A stretch of 26,001 nucleotides of DNA, from the NCBI GenBank assembly GCA_900088475.1, contig FLMG01003652.1, positions 1-26,001 on the forward strand, written 5' to 3'. Position numbers and translations under genes: made by a program. The notes below the pieces were generated by a model. The model saw only the letters and a program-made list of their open reading frames with translations. It searched no databases and was not told where the DNA came from. Source of the stretch: Hyphochytrium catenoides (taxonomy: Eukaryota > Sar > Hyphochytriomycetes > Hyphochytriales > Hyphochytriaceae). Positions within the stretch are counted from its first letter, which is position 1. Each line of letters starts with the position of its first letter. Shown here one piece after another: positions 1 through 10,000 of the stretch.

Positions 1-38
1 GCTTTTATTACGGGTTTAGCTAAGATCTTTCTTCGCAG

Positions 39-753
39 ATCTTGATCACACGGCAGACGTCCAACTGCATGCCTGTAAGTGTACCTGGCCAGCTCCCTCC
101 TTCAATAGTATACCAGCTCCATATCGTCCTCCACCCTCACAATTCTCATTCAATCTCCCTTTGTTGTCCTTAATACGGCTTCGGGGATGTATATGCTTGC
201 TTCTGCCGGACTGAACCTTCCTACCCAGGGGGAAAAGACGTCAAGGAGGCCCTCGAAGGCATTGTGGTCTGCATGTTTGGGTACATGACTGAGTTAGAGA
301 CTGTCGACATCGATTCAGAACTTGAGATTCTGGTAGAAGCTGACGGTATGCACCAGTCTCTCCCTGGTCTAAGAGACATGTTGGGATTTAACTTTTGGTC
401 CATCTTCTTTTATCAATGTGTCGAAGGCCATGATATGCTGTCACTCCTCTACAACTACATGGATGAGTTCCTTTTTCAGTTCGCGACAGAAGACAAAGTG
501 TGCAAGCGAGTCAAGATTGAGACTTTAGACCTTGAAAGCTTCAGCATTAAAGCCAGAGGGTAGGTGGACACAGTCTTGGTGAACCTTTCCCTCAATGATG
601 TGTTGGTCTTGCAGCTTTGGCGAGCGCTTTGACATCAAAAAGCACCCTCAAGGAACCGAGATCAAGGCCATAACGTATTCCAACATGCAAGTGCGGGCTC
701 CTGAGGAGAATGAGGACGGAAAGGCACATATCTATGTTATCGTTGATATCTAG
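39..753 (+). CDS. Archease, tRNA ligase (RtcB) cofactor; 3' part, 5' end off window
   Basis: Archease activates the RtcB-type RNA ligase that joins tRNA halves after intron removal, by promoting guanylylation and turnover of the ligase. Exons read 39-74, 229-559 and 615-753. The introns are 75-228 (GTAAGT...CAG) and 560-614 (GTAGGT...CAG), and an acceptor (TTCGCAG) ends at 38. The spliced protein carries the family hallmarks: LDHTADVQLHAWGKD, followed by CMFGYMTE, then LLYNYMDEFLFQF, GFGERFDIKKHPQGTEIKAI and a C-terminal YVIVDI. The Asp of DHTAD and the terminal Asp-Ile are the metal-binding positions known in the family. A GTG near 264 is internal and is not the start. The initiating exon or exons lie upstream of base 1. 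Identification is firm; the join W (T|GG) restores an uninterrupted family match. Nothing nearby suggests a functional cluster. Confidence 0.95.
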
Positions 754-1837
754 CTGGAGTCGAGCGAACAGGCTTTGTAAAGAAGTGGCTCCGTCTCTAG
801 CGGCCTTGAAGGTGCTGTACGACTTGCAATGCATGATTTAGTAGGCGGTGCAGTCCCAAAGGTAAAATGGGGCAGGATAGCCCTGAAAGGACAATAGATG
901 CTTTCTTTGGTCCCTGACCTCAAAAGAAGATTTACCTCTCTTCAGAATAAAGCAGCCGCGTGTGGACCGGCTGTGCACGATAACGTTACGCTTGTCTGTC
1001 CTCGAGCTAATAACTATATTAAGTATGGAGGAGGTGGTGACGGCATGAAGTCTTTGGTTGACATGAACAACCGTGATCTTGGTGACTTGCAGTAGCAAGT
1101 CCAAAGGGGTTGCGCCGAGTTAGATCAGCAACTTCCCCTGAGGAGGAGAAGAAAACAGCAGACCCTTGGCTGGCTCTTCGACTTTCTAAGGCGGGGTGAC
1201 TGTGCAGGCCGCCATCCCATGGTCCGGTGCTGCTTGTGACCACGAAAGCACCAGTGTTCCGATATGGGCCTGTAGCGTACAACAGATGCCCGGGTCGGGT
1301 AGGTTCAGAGCAGATGGACTCGGGACGCGTGATATATTGTGCAGGAATGAACAAAGCAATGGTAATTGTAGAAGAGGTCAGTAATTCGACCTCGACTACG
1401 TTTGGAAACAAGCAGGTTTCCGATTGAGTAGCGCCTAAGGAGCAGCTTGAGAGGACAGATAATACCAACGCGACTTCTGGATAAGCTCTAGGTCACTCTG
1501 CAATCTGACTGACCTCTGCAGCGGCCCTTCTCGGCAAGGCAGGAGTGGCCCTTGGTTTCCCTTCCTTCCCCTGAATAGGTGCCAACTCAGAGCAGCATAC
1601 CAAACAACAAGAACACTACCAGGCACAAGACAAGATAGAACCAGTGCGCTCCCTGAGGTTGATCATTTCCTGGGGACGACTTCGTCTTCTCAGTGCTAAC
1701 CCCAACCTACGCGCCTTGGAAATGTTCAAGGGCCGATTAAACATATCCACGGACGTATGTTGCTGCTTCCCTTAGCACCTCCTATTGCAAGCATTCGAGC
1801 GAAGCTGTCACGCAGGGTTATAAATAAACGTTCAGGC
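754..1837. other. Intergenic stretch without a supported gene
   Basis: Several open frames of 60-150 codons cross this stretch on both strands (for example 898-1095 + and 1019-1468 -). None has a recognisable domain or a convincing intron set, and none extends as one frame. Fragments such as 1227-1427 (+) look somewhat protein-like, so a decayed or highly divergent gene is possible. I could not assemble one. Confidence 0.4.
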
Positions 1838-2062
1838 ATGGCTCCGGTACGTCAGGTGCAGAGACAAATGTCCACCGAGTACAGCCACTACGCATCAGTT
1901 GCCTACAGATTCTTCGGGGCAGGCAAGAGGGGCCTCTGTGGGTCCCTCACCTTCATTGCCTTATGCTCTGCCGTATTAGCGTTTTTTAGTTGGATGAGCA
2001 TCGAAGTTGCAGTGACTGGACGGCTTCCAGTGCTCATGCATAAGTGCACAGTGTCATCCTGA
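1838..2062 (+). CDS. Possible small single-pass membrane protein (74 aa)
   Basis: An uninterrupted 74-codon frame begins with ATG at 1838. After a basic, polar N-terminus of about 30 residues (several Arg and Lys) it has one strongly hydrophobic segment of about 20 residues around residues 34-54 (core LTFIALCSAVLAFF), then a short tail. That layout fits a small tail-anchored or single-pass protein, but I recognise no family. A TATAAATA box lies at 1819-1826. It is only 12 bases before the ATG, too close to serve as a normal TATA box for this start. The frame converges with the minus-strand candidate that ends at 2100. It could be chance, so treat it as hypothetical. Confidence 0.28.
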   Translation: MAPVRQVQRQMSTEYSHYASVAYRFFGAGKRGLCGSLTFIALCSAVLAFFSWMSIEVAVTGRLPVLMHKCTVSS

Positions 2063-2099
2063 TGCACAGTGATTCCGGGACCATTGTCTGACATTGGCA

Positions 2100-2533
2100 T
2101 CAACTCATCGTCTGACCTCGGGCAGACTTCGTCACCCAGCGAGCTACTTCAGAGTGAGGTTCTGCCAACATAAACGCTGCCGATGTTAGCGTTGATGGTT
2201 GCTTACATCGCTCCTCAGCGGAATCTTCTTCAGTGCGATCGTAGGAGGAAAGCTCCGTCAACTGGTCTTCAGTGACCTGAACCAACCTTATTAGAGGTCA
2301 TTCTTGGGGGGAAAGCCCCGTTAGCCCCACCTCCAAAATCCATTCTACAGTATAAAGACCATAGTGAGAGCCCTCACGTACATCAAGGTGAGGAAGACAA
2401 CCCCATCAGAAAGTGGAAGATATGTAAGAGTTTCAAGTAACGTCTTCAAGTCATCAGCACTTGCACAGGAAGCGCAGACGAAGCTCAAAAGGAGAACCAA
2501 CATGCCTCTCATCATGTGCCGTATGCCATGCAT
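2100..2533 (-). CDS. Possible small secreted protein (about 110 aa, two exons)
   Basis: On the minus strand an ATG at 2533 opens a frame with a classic signal-peptide profile: a basic n-region (HGIRHMMRG), a hydrophobic core (MLVLLLSFVCA) and a small-residue c-region (SCASA) before an acidic mature start (DDLKTLLETL). The proposed exons are 2378-2533 and 2100-2276. The proposed intron, 2277-2377, has donor GTGAGG, an internal CTAAC branch-like site and a TTCAG acceptor, and it preserves the frame. The second exon is polar and acidic and contains TEEDSAEER. No family is recognised. The frame also continues past the donor to a stop at 2345, giving an unspliced 63-residue alternative. It is an orphan candidate; the splice is inferred only from motifs. 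Confidence 0.35.
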
Positions 2534-2876
2534 GATACATCCTACTAATAGCCTCAACGCCACTGACAAGGGAAGCCTGTTTAGTTAGATGCTCACGGCT
2601 GCTCCATTAGAAATCGTGGAAGGGCAAAGCTGGATTCACGCGACGAAACTATGGGTAATCTGATGATTAGAGCTCACTTCCTCGACCATTAATCGCTGTT
2701 TCATTGGACGTGCTAATGCTGCTGCACCAAGACGTCCTCAACTCCTTATTGCACGGAACTTGAGGGGACCTTGCCGATTTTCCTGATGAGAAGGAAGTTC
2801 TTCAAGTGAGAACCAGTCCCGGTTTATCTTCAAACAGCCCAGATAGAGTGCACACTACTACTTGGGTACAGGAACA
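2534..2876. other. Intergenic region upstream of the mitochondrial carrier
   Basis: About 340 bases lie between the minus-strand candidate start (2533) and the carrier start codon (2877), so both would be transcribed outward from here. I see no clear TATA box. A sequence TTTCATTGGACG near 2700 contains an inverted CCAAT (ATTGG). No other structure was noticed. Confidence 0.3.
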
Positions 2877-4200
2877 ATGTCGTCGGAGGAGAGCTTTCCG
2901 CAAGCGGCGATGGATGCCGCCACCCACCCTGGAGAGGTCATGAAGGACCTTACGGCAGGAGTTATTGGGGGTTGCTCGGGCATTGTCGTCGGACAGCCTT
3001 TTGACACGGTAAGAGTGGTTGGCCCTCCCATTTGCAAGAGCTAAGCTTTGAGGATCTGACTGCCTTTTAACACAGGTCAAAGTGAGACTGCAGACGTTAA
3101 GCGGTCGTTACAGGGGCCCCATGGATTGTGTTAGAAGAACGGTGTGGCTTGACTCATTTCTCAGAAGCCCGAGTGCATCTTTTCTTATGTATCTGTTAGT
3201 TTCGCAATGAAGGGTTACGAGGGTTCTTCAAGGGCATGGCATCGCCGCTATTCAGCAGTGCATGGATCAACGCCATTGTCTTCAGTGCGTATGGCTCCAC
3301 AGTAAGATATATTGAAGGCTCTGGCAATGTAGAACCGGCGCTCTCAACCGTATTTATCGCAGGTATGATGAGTGATGAAGGAAGAAGAGGAATCTCTGCC
3401 TTGTTCTGACCGCTTGCATTTGAACCAGGAACTTGGGCAGGCTTCCTGCAGACCTTTTGCATCGGACCTGCGGACCTTATCAAGTGTAAACTTCAGGTAA
3501 GACGCTTCATTCCAAGGAAATAGCTGATTAGCATTGCTGAGCCTGGATCCCAACACAAGGCTGACTTTACCATTACACTATGTTAGATCCAAGATGATAA
3601 GAAGAATCAAGCATACCGCGGTCCTCTGGACTGCGCCAGGCAGATTGTTAGGAAGCGTGGCGTTCTTGGCCTCTACCAGGGGTGGTTAGCGACTGCAGTT
3701 AGGGAGACTCCGTCGTTCGGTGTGTACTTCTGGAGCTATGAGGCAACAAAGCGTGCCCTTAGTCCAGAGCCTTCCGAAGAGACGAGTGTCACGACAATGC
3801 TTATTGCAGGAGGTAGATCTCTGAAGCTTGAATGTTGCCTTTCCTTCTTTCTGTGTAATCCTACTTTTCCCCACAGGTGTAGCAGGGCTCTCTGGCTGGT
3901 TTCTATGCTACCCTGTTGACGGTATGGCCCCTGTTACCTCTACCAACTGGTACCATATTGCCTTACCATCTTGTTAATCCGCGCGTGGTTCCTCTAGTGG
4001 TCAAGTCTAAGATACAGACCTTACCGGAAGACGCACCCAAAAGAGAATTTTCAATGAATTACCAGTTTAGGACACTCTACGCCCGAGAAGGAATGCATGC
4101 ATTCACAAGGGGCCTAGGGACTACCCTTGCTCGAGCCTTCCCAGTCAACGCTGTCACCCTAATGTTTTATGAGGTGACACTTAAGGCGCTCTCCCAATAA
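2877..4200 (+). CDS. Mitochondrial carrier family (SLC25) protein, carnitine/acylcarnitine or basic amino acid carrier-like
   Basis: This is an inner-mitochondrial-membrane solute exchanger of about 300 residues, the usual length for the family. The exons are 2877-3008, 3076-3141, 3200-3362, 3429-3496, 3587-3812, 3877-3921 and 3998-4200. Introns are 58-90 bp, all GT...AG, and all joins keep frame. The three tandem repeats each carry the signature PxD/ExxK/R: QPFDTVKVRLQ (split by intron 1), GPADLIKCKLQ and YPVDVVKSKIQ. Each is followed by the expected short-helix motif, for example GFFKGM and GLYQGW. YRGPMDCVRRT and YRGPLDCARQI, together with a GxxxG-rich first helix, resemble the SLC25A20/A29/A45 group (carnitine and ornithine-type carriers). 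The exact substrate cannot be read from the sequence. The start is the first ATG in frame, with AACA before it. Family assignment is very secure; the subfamily is inferred. Confidence 0.96.
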
Positions 4201-4397
4201 CGTAGGATGTGATGTGACTCCTTACAGCAGTAGGACTGACGCAGTCGAGCTGCCGAGCGCAAGTTTGCTTCCCGTATCTCCTTTCAGAAGGGAATCATTT
4301 ATGTACAGCACAGATACTATATACAAACTAAATCAGAGCTTAATCTTGAGAAAGGGGGTCTTCATGTCTGCCCTTCAGGCCATCGCTCTTCCCAGAA

Positions 4398-4691
4398 TCA
4401 CCAAGCCATACCCATATCTTCCTGGGTGGCACCAACGCCAATCGTTGTTCCATAGGGCACTGATTCCGCAAACTGCTGCTCGACCATAGCTTCGTACCAC
4501 TCCTCATCGCTGTTGAAAGTTTGTTGAGACCTCATTCGGCTGTCTTCCTGTAAAGTCTGTTCGAGTTTCTCGGCGGCCTCCCCGTCCACCGCATCGGATG
4601 CCTCAATCATGGTGTTCTCCCACTCTTCGTCCTGCTTTCGCTCTATAGCAGCGAGCTTCTCCTTCAAAGTGTGCGTCGTCTGTTGATCCAT
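4398..4691 (-). CDS. Small acidic hypothetical protein with duplicated DEEW motif (97 aa)
   Basis: A single-exon minus-strand frame starts at ATG 4691 and ends with TGA at 4398. The open frame extends upstream to about 4835 without another ATG, so the 97-residue form is preferred. The protein is acidic and mostly helical in character. It contains a long predicted helix (residues 8-60) rich in Glu, Lys and Gln. A short motif occurs twice: DEEWENTMIE at 21-30 and DEEWYEAMVE at 62-71. I do not recognise the family. It converges with the mitochondrial carrier (end 4200), with about 200 bases between them. The internal duplication, the lack of stops and the coherent composition argue that it is real. 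Splicing to an upstream 5' exon cannot be excluded. Confidence 0.58.
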   Translation of the reverse strand: MDQQTTHTLKEKLAAIERKQDEEWENTMIEASDAVDGEAAEKLEQTLQEDSRMRSQQTFNSDEEWYEAMVEQQFAESVPYGTTIGVGATQEDMGMAW

Positions 4692-6102
4692 CGTACTCCC
4701 CTGCAAGTCGGTAGACAAGGAGAATGCGTGCGGTGGGTGTGCTTCTTGGTGAGCTATAGTACTGGCGTTGAGTCTACGCGTCCTTGGATCTAAATCCTTT
4801 ATGTCAGACACGTAGGGGCAGTAGGGTCGTAACACGGTGTATGCAACGCGCCGAGCTTGTGCCTATGAGACGAGAGATATGATTCTGAGGCGGCAATGGG
4901 GAGTGCAATGACCGGGGAACACTGTGATCAAACCTTCATCAGACTCTGTCTCCACAGCTTGCTCGGTCCTCTTCCTTCCGTCCTCTCACATCAGCCGTCA
5001 TTTTCTGTCTCTTTCACCCCATCAAACAGAGGGAAGAGCCATCCATCAAAGTGTCGCCTCTAAGCATTTCAGATGATGTTCTAGGCTATACTATTACTAC
5101 GAGACTAAGCCTGCAAAGAGGAGTGTTCTATCTTCTTACTACGTCCAGTTCTGGTCCTTTCTGTTTCTGTCCTCCCTCTTCTTACAGGTACGACATGATT
5201 TCATGAAGCATCACTTCAACTCTCAACAACACACGGCAGAATGTACTACAACAACGCACGTAGTTGGTATCTTAGACTACTGCGAACTCCTTTCACACGA
5301 ACTCCACAATGGTAGCAAATCATCAACGTATTCGAATAAAATTAGTCTCGAACCCGCACTAGCGGTAGAAAACAAGGATTCGAAAGGTCCCGAGTAAGCT
5401 TGTATGCAAAAGGCTCGAATGTTGCCTCAAGTTCCACAGCGTCGAAGGTCCAAGCTTGACCAAAGGGGAAAACGGATAACTGTGATGATGAATATCGTGT
5501 ACGTTATATGGAATATATAGGGACCTGTTCCTGATAGTGACTGGTCCAGGCTGATGTTGATGATGCAGGGTTTGCTGGCTTGCGGGCGGCGCCATCACCG
5601 CCTTGAAAAGCGCGAAAGCCCGCCAGAACATAGTTCTCGGAGACTATAAAAAGCTTCACTTTGTCCTGCGCCATTGGACTGACCATGCGGAGGATGGTCA
5701 AAATTTTGGGCGCTCTGGCAGAGGTTCATTCAGGTGATGCTCTTCGACGTCTTTTGCTTTGGACGGTACCACTCAACAATACTTGAGTGAACGGCTAGTC
5801 ACATCAACTTAAGGAATCTGAAAGAGTGTCCTGAAGACCATCCGACCAGAGAATGGCGGGTGACGCTATTTACTGGCTCCCCTTATATATGGAATACCCT
5901 GCTTGCCGAAGCATGCTGACTGGAAATCAGTTCTGTTGGTCAGCGAGCTGAATGAAGTAGAGGTTTGCCTCGTTTATATGGGCGGTCCTTGATGCTGGAA
6001 AATCCGGAGCGAGGTGTGAGGAGCTTGTCTTGTCTTTACACTATGAGGCCTCCCTAAAAGATGCGACTGGGGTTTCAAAGGGTCTGACCTGCTGCCACAT
6101 AA
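4692..6102. other. Intergenic region without a supported gene
   Basis: There is no gene here that I can support. A minus-strand frame at 5504-5686 (ATG at 5686, 60 residues) is the most protein-like, but it has no homologous motif and is not proposed as a gene. The stretch 4920-5190 is pyrimidine-rich on the plus strand (runs such as TCCTCTTCCTTCCGTCCTCTC). This may be promoter or UTR DNA of the minus-strand gene ending at 4398. Confidence 0.35.
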
Positions 6103-6509
6103 CTGATGAACGTTAGCAGAGGTAGATTTTGATGATGTCTGAAGCTCTGTCTAGATGAACATGTAACAAAGAACTAAATGATGATTATGTGTCAATTGAC
6201 TGAATGACTGTGCCTCTCTGCTGTTTTCTCCTCTGGAAGATGACTTTCAAGGCATCTGTCCTTTGCTTTAGCATAGTCAGGTGGGACAGCAGGGACCTGG
6301 GACCGTCAGGATCAAAACCATACGTCTCACTTGGCTATGCTAAAGCAGAGGACAGATGCCTTGGAAGTCATCTTCCAGAGGAGAAAACAGCAGAGAGACA
6401 CAGTCATTCAGTCAATTGACACATAATCATCATTAAGTCCCGTTGTTATATGTTCATCTAGACAGAGCTTCAGACATCATCAACATCTACCTCTGCTAAA
6501 ATTCGTCAG
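6103..6509. repeat. Large inverted repeat (foldback element): arms of about 185 bp, 38-bp loop
   Basis: The left arm (6103-6286) and the right arm (6325-6509) are reverse complements with only about a dozen substitutions and one single-base indel, roughly 93-94% identity. The unpaired centre is 6287-6324. Checkpoints: TTAGCAGAGGTAGAT at 6113 against ATCTACCTCTGCTAA ending at 6499, and CAATTGACTGAATGACTGTG against CACAGTCATTCAGTCAATTG. The outermost 10 bases (CTGATGAACG against its partner) are more degraded. No transposase frame is present, and no target-site duplication can be set because the arm ends fade. Possible identities are a non-autonomous foldback transposon or MITE, or a locus that transcribes a long hairpin RNA. 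Confidence 0.95.
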
Positions 6510-7053
6510 GTTGTGCTTGTGTGACTAACGGAAGTAGCGATAATAGTAATCCTGTTCATCTTAGCTAACCTGCCGTCAGAGTTAGAACTGATTCCCCTCT
6601 ACTTCTTATCGCTCTTCGTTTGCACCTCAGTCCCGTGGCTAAAGGACTGGAGCACCATGGGCGCTTATAGTCGGGAAGTAGAGTCACTGCAAAATCCAGG
6701 AAGGCAACAGGCCTTCCTAATAAAACCGATGAAGGAGATCTTTATCGAGAGAGAAAGCTTCTCAATCCGAGCTGCCGTCGTAAGTCGGTGTGACTCACAG
6801 CTGTCTCTGGCGCTCTGGCTGCTATGTATGAGGAAGGAGGGGTCATATCAGTCTGCTTCAAAAGCGCCAACATGCTGATCGTCCTCCATCGGGGCTGTAT
6901 GACTTTTCGGTGTCTCATATTATCTTAGACCAAAGAGCTTGACTTTGTGAAAATTTTGTACAGAAGGTCACATGACAGGCGCCATGTTGACAGTCTTTTG
7001 GCTTTCCTAAAGAGGCTGCCTTCTCGTCAACTGATGGCTGAGCTTACACGTAT
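6510..7053. other. Intergenic region between the foldback repeat and the kinesin 3' end
   Basis: No supported gene. A perfect 8-bp hairpin (AGGAAGGC at 6698-6705, GCCTTCCT at 6711-6718, 5-base loop) is present. It is likely incidental. The region includes the 3' flank of the kinesin, which is transcribed leftward and stops at 7054. Confidence 0.35.
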
Positions 7054-10000
7054 CTATCTCAAGGTTGAGCTTTTACTTACTGTCCCTGCTCTCCTACTAC
7101 TAGAGCTCTTAGAGATTGGAGGACGACCATTGAAAGAACCTCCGCCATTTGTAGGGCTCCCGTCATCATCGGCGTCTGAGGGTGCCCTCGATCTCACTTG
7201 CCGCTTGGGCTTACCAAGTTCGCACTGGTTGACCTGGCGAGCAAACCGCAACGAACATAGACTCTCATGGTACGACTCAGGCGTAGGAGAAAGATTCACC
7301 TAAGGAAAAGTGAGAAAGCTCGTTAATGGAAGCAAACGTGCCATAAGCATCAAGACTGAAGTGGCCTTATTTGGGAGGATCGCATGAGAGACAAAGATTA
7401 GAAGGTGCTCTCTTTACCATCATAAGCGTCTTGCCGTCTCCAGAGAGGCAGTCTTGGAGCAGGTACGTCAGCTTGGAGTTCCGGAACGGTACCTGCAACG
7501 GCAATCATTAACTACTTGCCATCCTGACCAAAACATCGTGACAAGAAGAACCGGAAATTCCCGGGTCTCATGATCCTTCCTCGGCGAGTCGTTGCCCTAT
7601 GCGCGTCGACTTACATGGGCGTTCTTGTTAGCTAGGGCGACGAAGACGTCAGTGAGGCAGCTCAGAGATTTGTTGATGGCCTGTGTCTCTTTTAGACGGT
7701 CGCCCGTTGCCTGTGACCTGGAGAGGCGCTCGCTACCGGCAAGATCACAAAGGTTGAGTCTGCCCTCTAGGACTGCTCCCAGAGTATCATTCTCCCCTAG
7801 AACGTAGATGCACGGAGAGGATGTCAGCAATGGAACTAGTAGGCAGGATGGATGGCAGTTAGACTAAACATATAAAATGCTGGAGGCGAATGAACTATCA
7901 GAGTCACCTTGAAGAGGTAGACTGTGGCAAGCCACGAAGACTTACCTTTGAGGTACAGCGTAAAGACGCTATGACTTCTTGAAGATTGGGCGTTCATTTC
8001 CGTAAATCCCACACTTCGCTGCTTGGCAGCCTGTTCCATCAGGCTCTCCACCTGCTCTGGTTGATCCACCGGCAAGAGCGTAAGGTCCGTTACATAAGCC
8101 TTTCCAGAAGCTGCGACGAAGGCAACAGTGAGCCGGGGAGACAGGGGACAACAAGAGAAAAAATGTTGTGCAATGGGTAAGTTTTGCGCGAGAGGCTGGG
8201 ATCAAGCAAAGTAATTAGCAGGGAGAGAGAGGGGTAGAAATTGAGTCGGCAGCTTCCAAAAGAGAAAGGCCTAAGACATCCTTCAGTGGCAGAGCGCGAG
8301 GAAACGGTCCTACCATCGCGTTTAATGTCATGCTTCTTGTCTTCACTTCCCTTAGGTGCTAGTAAGTCCCTAATAGACTCGTTGTAGATCTCTAGGAATG
8401 AGACCTGCATGGAGTACTTCCAGCCCTGAGAGGCTAGGATTGAGGACTGGCTCATAACTTTCTCGATTGAGCGGGGAATAATGCCACGCATCTGCCCATT
8501 GCCGCTGCCTTGCATCTGGAAATAAAAGAGAGGAATATGAGTGCCGCGGCTGCTTTCCCGTACCCCAACCCTCTATAATAATAGCGCTATGTGCTAATCA
8601 TCTTTCTAGTGCTCTGTAGGTCCTCTATCTCCGTACTTTGTCTTCAAACGCTACTGGTAGATTTCAGTTGGACGTGGTGCCTTAGCAGAGTGCTCTCTTG
8701 GGTCTCCTGTACCAATGACTTACACTATGCGTTTTGCCTGAGCCCGTCTGTCCATAAGAAAATAGGCAGACGTTATACCCGTCCAGCGCCGACTGGACAA
8801 ACTCTGAAACCTCGTCAAATACCGCGTCCTGTCCAGCTGAAGGAGGAAAGACCTTGTCGAAGGTAAATGGGACAGGTTCAATCTTGGGCTCTTGGGGAAA
8901 GGAGAGCCGCAGGCCCACTCCGTCAGCTAGACAAGAAATTGACAGCGGACTGTCTGAAGGAACGTTATCGCTTGGCAATATGGGCCGAGTCCGCACAAAC
9001 ACTCGGACATTTCCTCTCAATTCCTGCGAAGAGTCAAAAGAAGAGAGGATTGAGCCTATAAAGGTCAAAGATCACTGCATGATGACGACCACCATTTCCT
9101 GCCAGCTTGATACCTGGATGAGGTTATGCATCTTTCGGCGTTGCGTCTCGCCCTCAAGCAGCTTGTTCTCTAGCTCAGCTATCCGTTTCTCCTTCTCGGC
9201 TATCGAAGTCTGCTTCATCTCTCCCAGCTCCTTTAAACGGAGACGGAGGACGTCCGCTTCCTTCGTCACCTCACATAGGCGGGCTAACTCTGTATCTTTG
9301 GCCTCGTTGACAGACTCCTTCACTGTTCGAAGCTCACTCTCGAGCTCCACTATTCTCTCCTATAATTTAGAGCATGTGAGACCGGCAAAGATGTAGACTA
9401 AAGGGATAGGACTTGTAATGCCTCCGCACCTCCAGCTTGTCAATGACGGTTTTTAGTTTCTCCTTGTCTTCCGCTTCCTTGGCGACTTGGTCCCTGCATG
9501 ATTCTTTCTCCTGAGCCACCGCGTTCTCCAAGCCCTTGATGGTTACAGCTGCTTCGGACTTCACAGCCTTTTGCGAGAAAGAATGAGAGATGTCAAGCAT
9601 TTCAAGAATTGCCACTAGAGCTGAAAAAAGTCACCACTGAGACAAGAGTAGAAGAGTGAGGGTAGCTTATGGAAAAGCCAGAGCCGACTTCACCGAATCA
9701 TTCAGTTTGGAAAGAATAGAAGCGCAGCGACACATATTTGGCCCCAGTTACCTGCATTTGTGCATTCAGGGCGACATACTCCGTCCTCAGCTCTCTCATC
9801 TGTGACTCTAGGAGACTTCTGAGCTCCTTCTCCACAGCAGCTGAGCGGTCCATCTCTTGTGCTCTTTGTTTCGACTCTTCCGCTTCTTTTTTGGCCTCTT
9901 TCCTTTCTTCGATGACAGACTCTAGTTTGACTTTCAGCTCATGGATTTCAATTTTCAGGTGCTCAGTAGTAGCTTTAGAAAGTGCTTCTTGTGTCTTCCA

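Noticed and set aside
898-1427. Protein-like fragments on the plus strand after archease (898-1095 and 1227-1427)
   Set aside because: They lie in different frames with no convincing introns joining them, and no family is recognised. They could be remnants, but they are not supportable as a gene.
4214-4489. 91-codon plus-strand frame after the carrier
   Set aside because: It overlaps the minus-strand DEEW protein antisense, lacks a domain, and begins just after the carrier stop in likely 3' UTR.
5504-5686. 60-residue minus-strand frame (begins MVSPMAQDKVKLF)
   Set aside because: An in-frame stop lies shortly upstream, and no domain or splice partner is seen. Frames of this length are expected by chance.
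6698-6718. 8-bp perfect hairpin resembling a bacterial terminator
   Set aside because: The genome is eukaryotic and no U-run function applies. Short hairpins like this are common by chance.
8591-9396. Overlapping plus-strand frames (8591-8866, 8854-9396)
   Set aside because: They are antisense shadows of the kinesin motor and coiled-coil exons.
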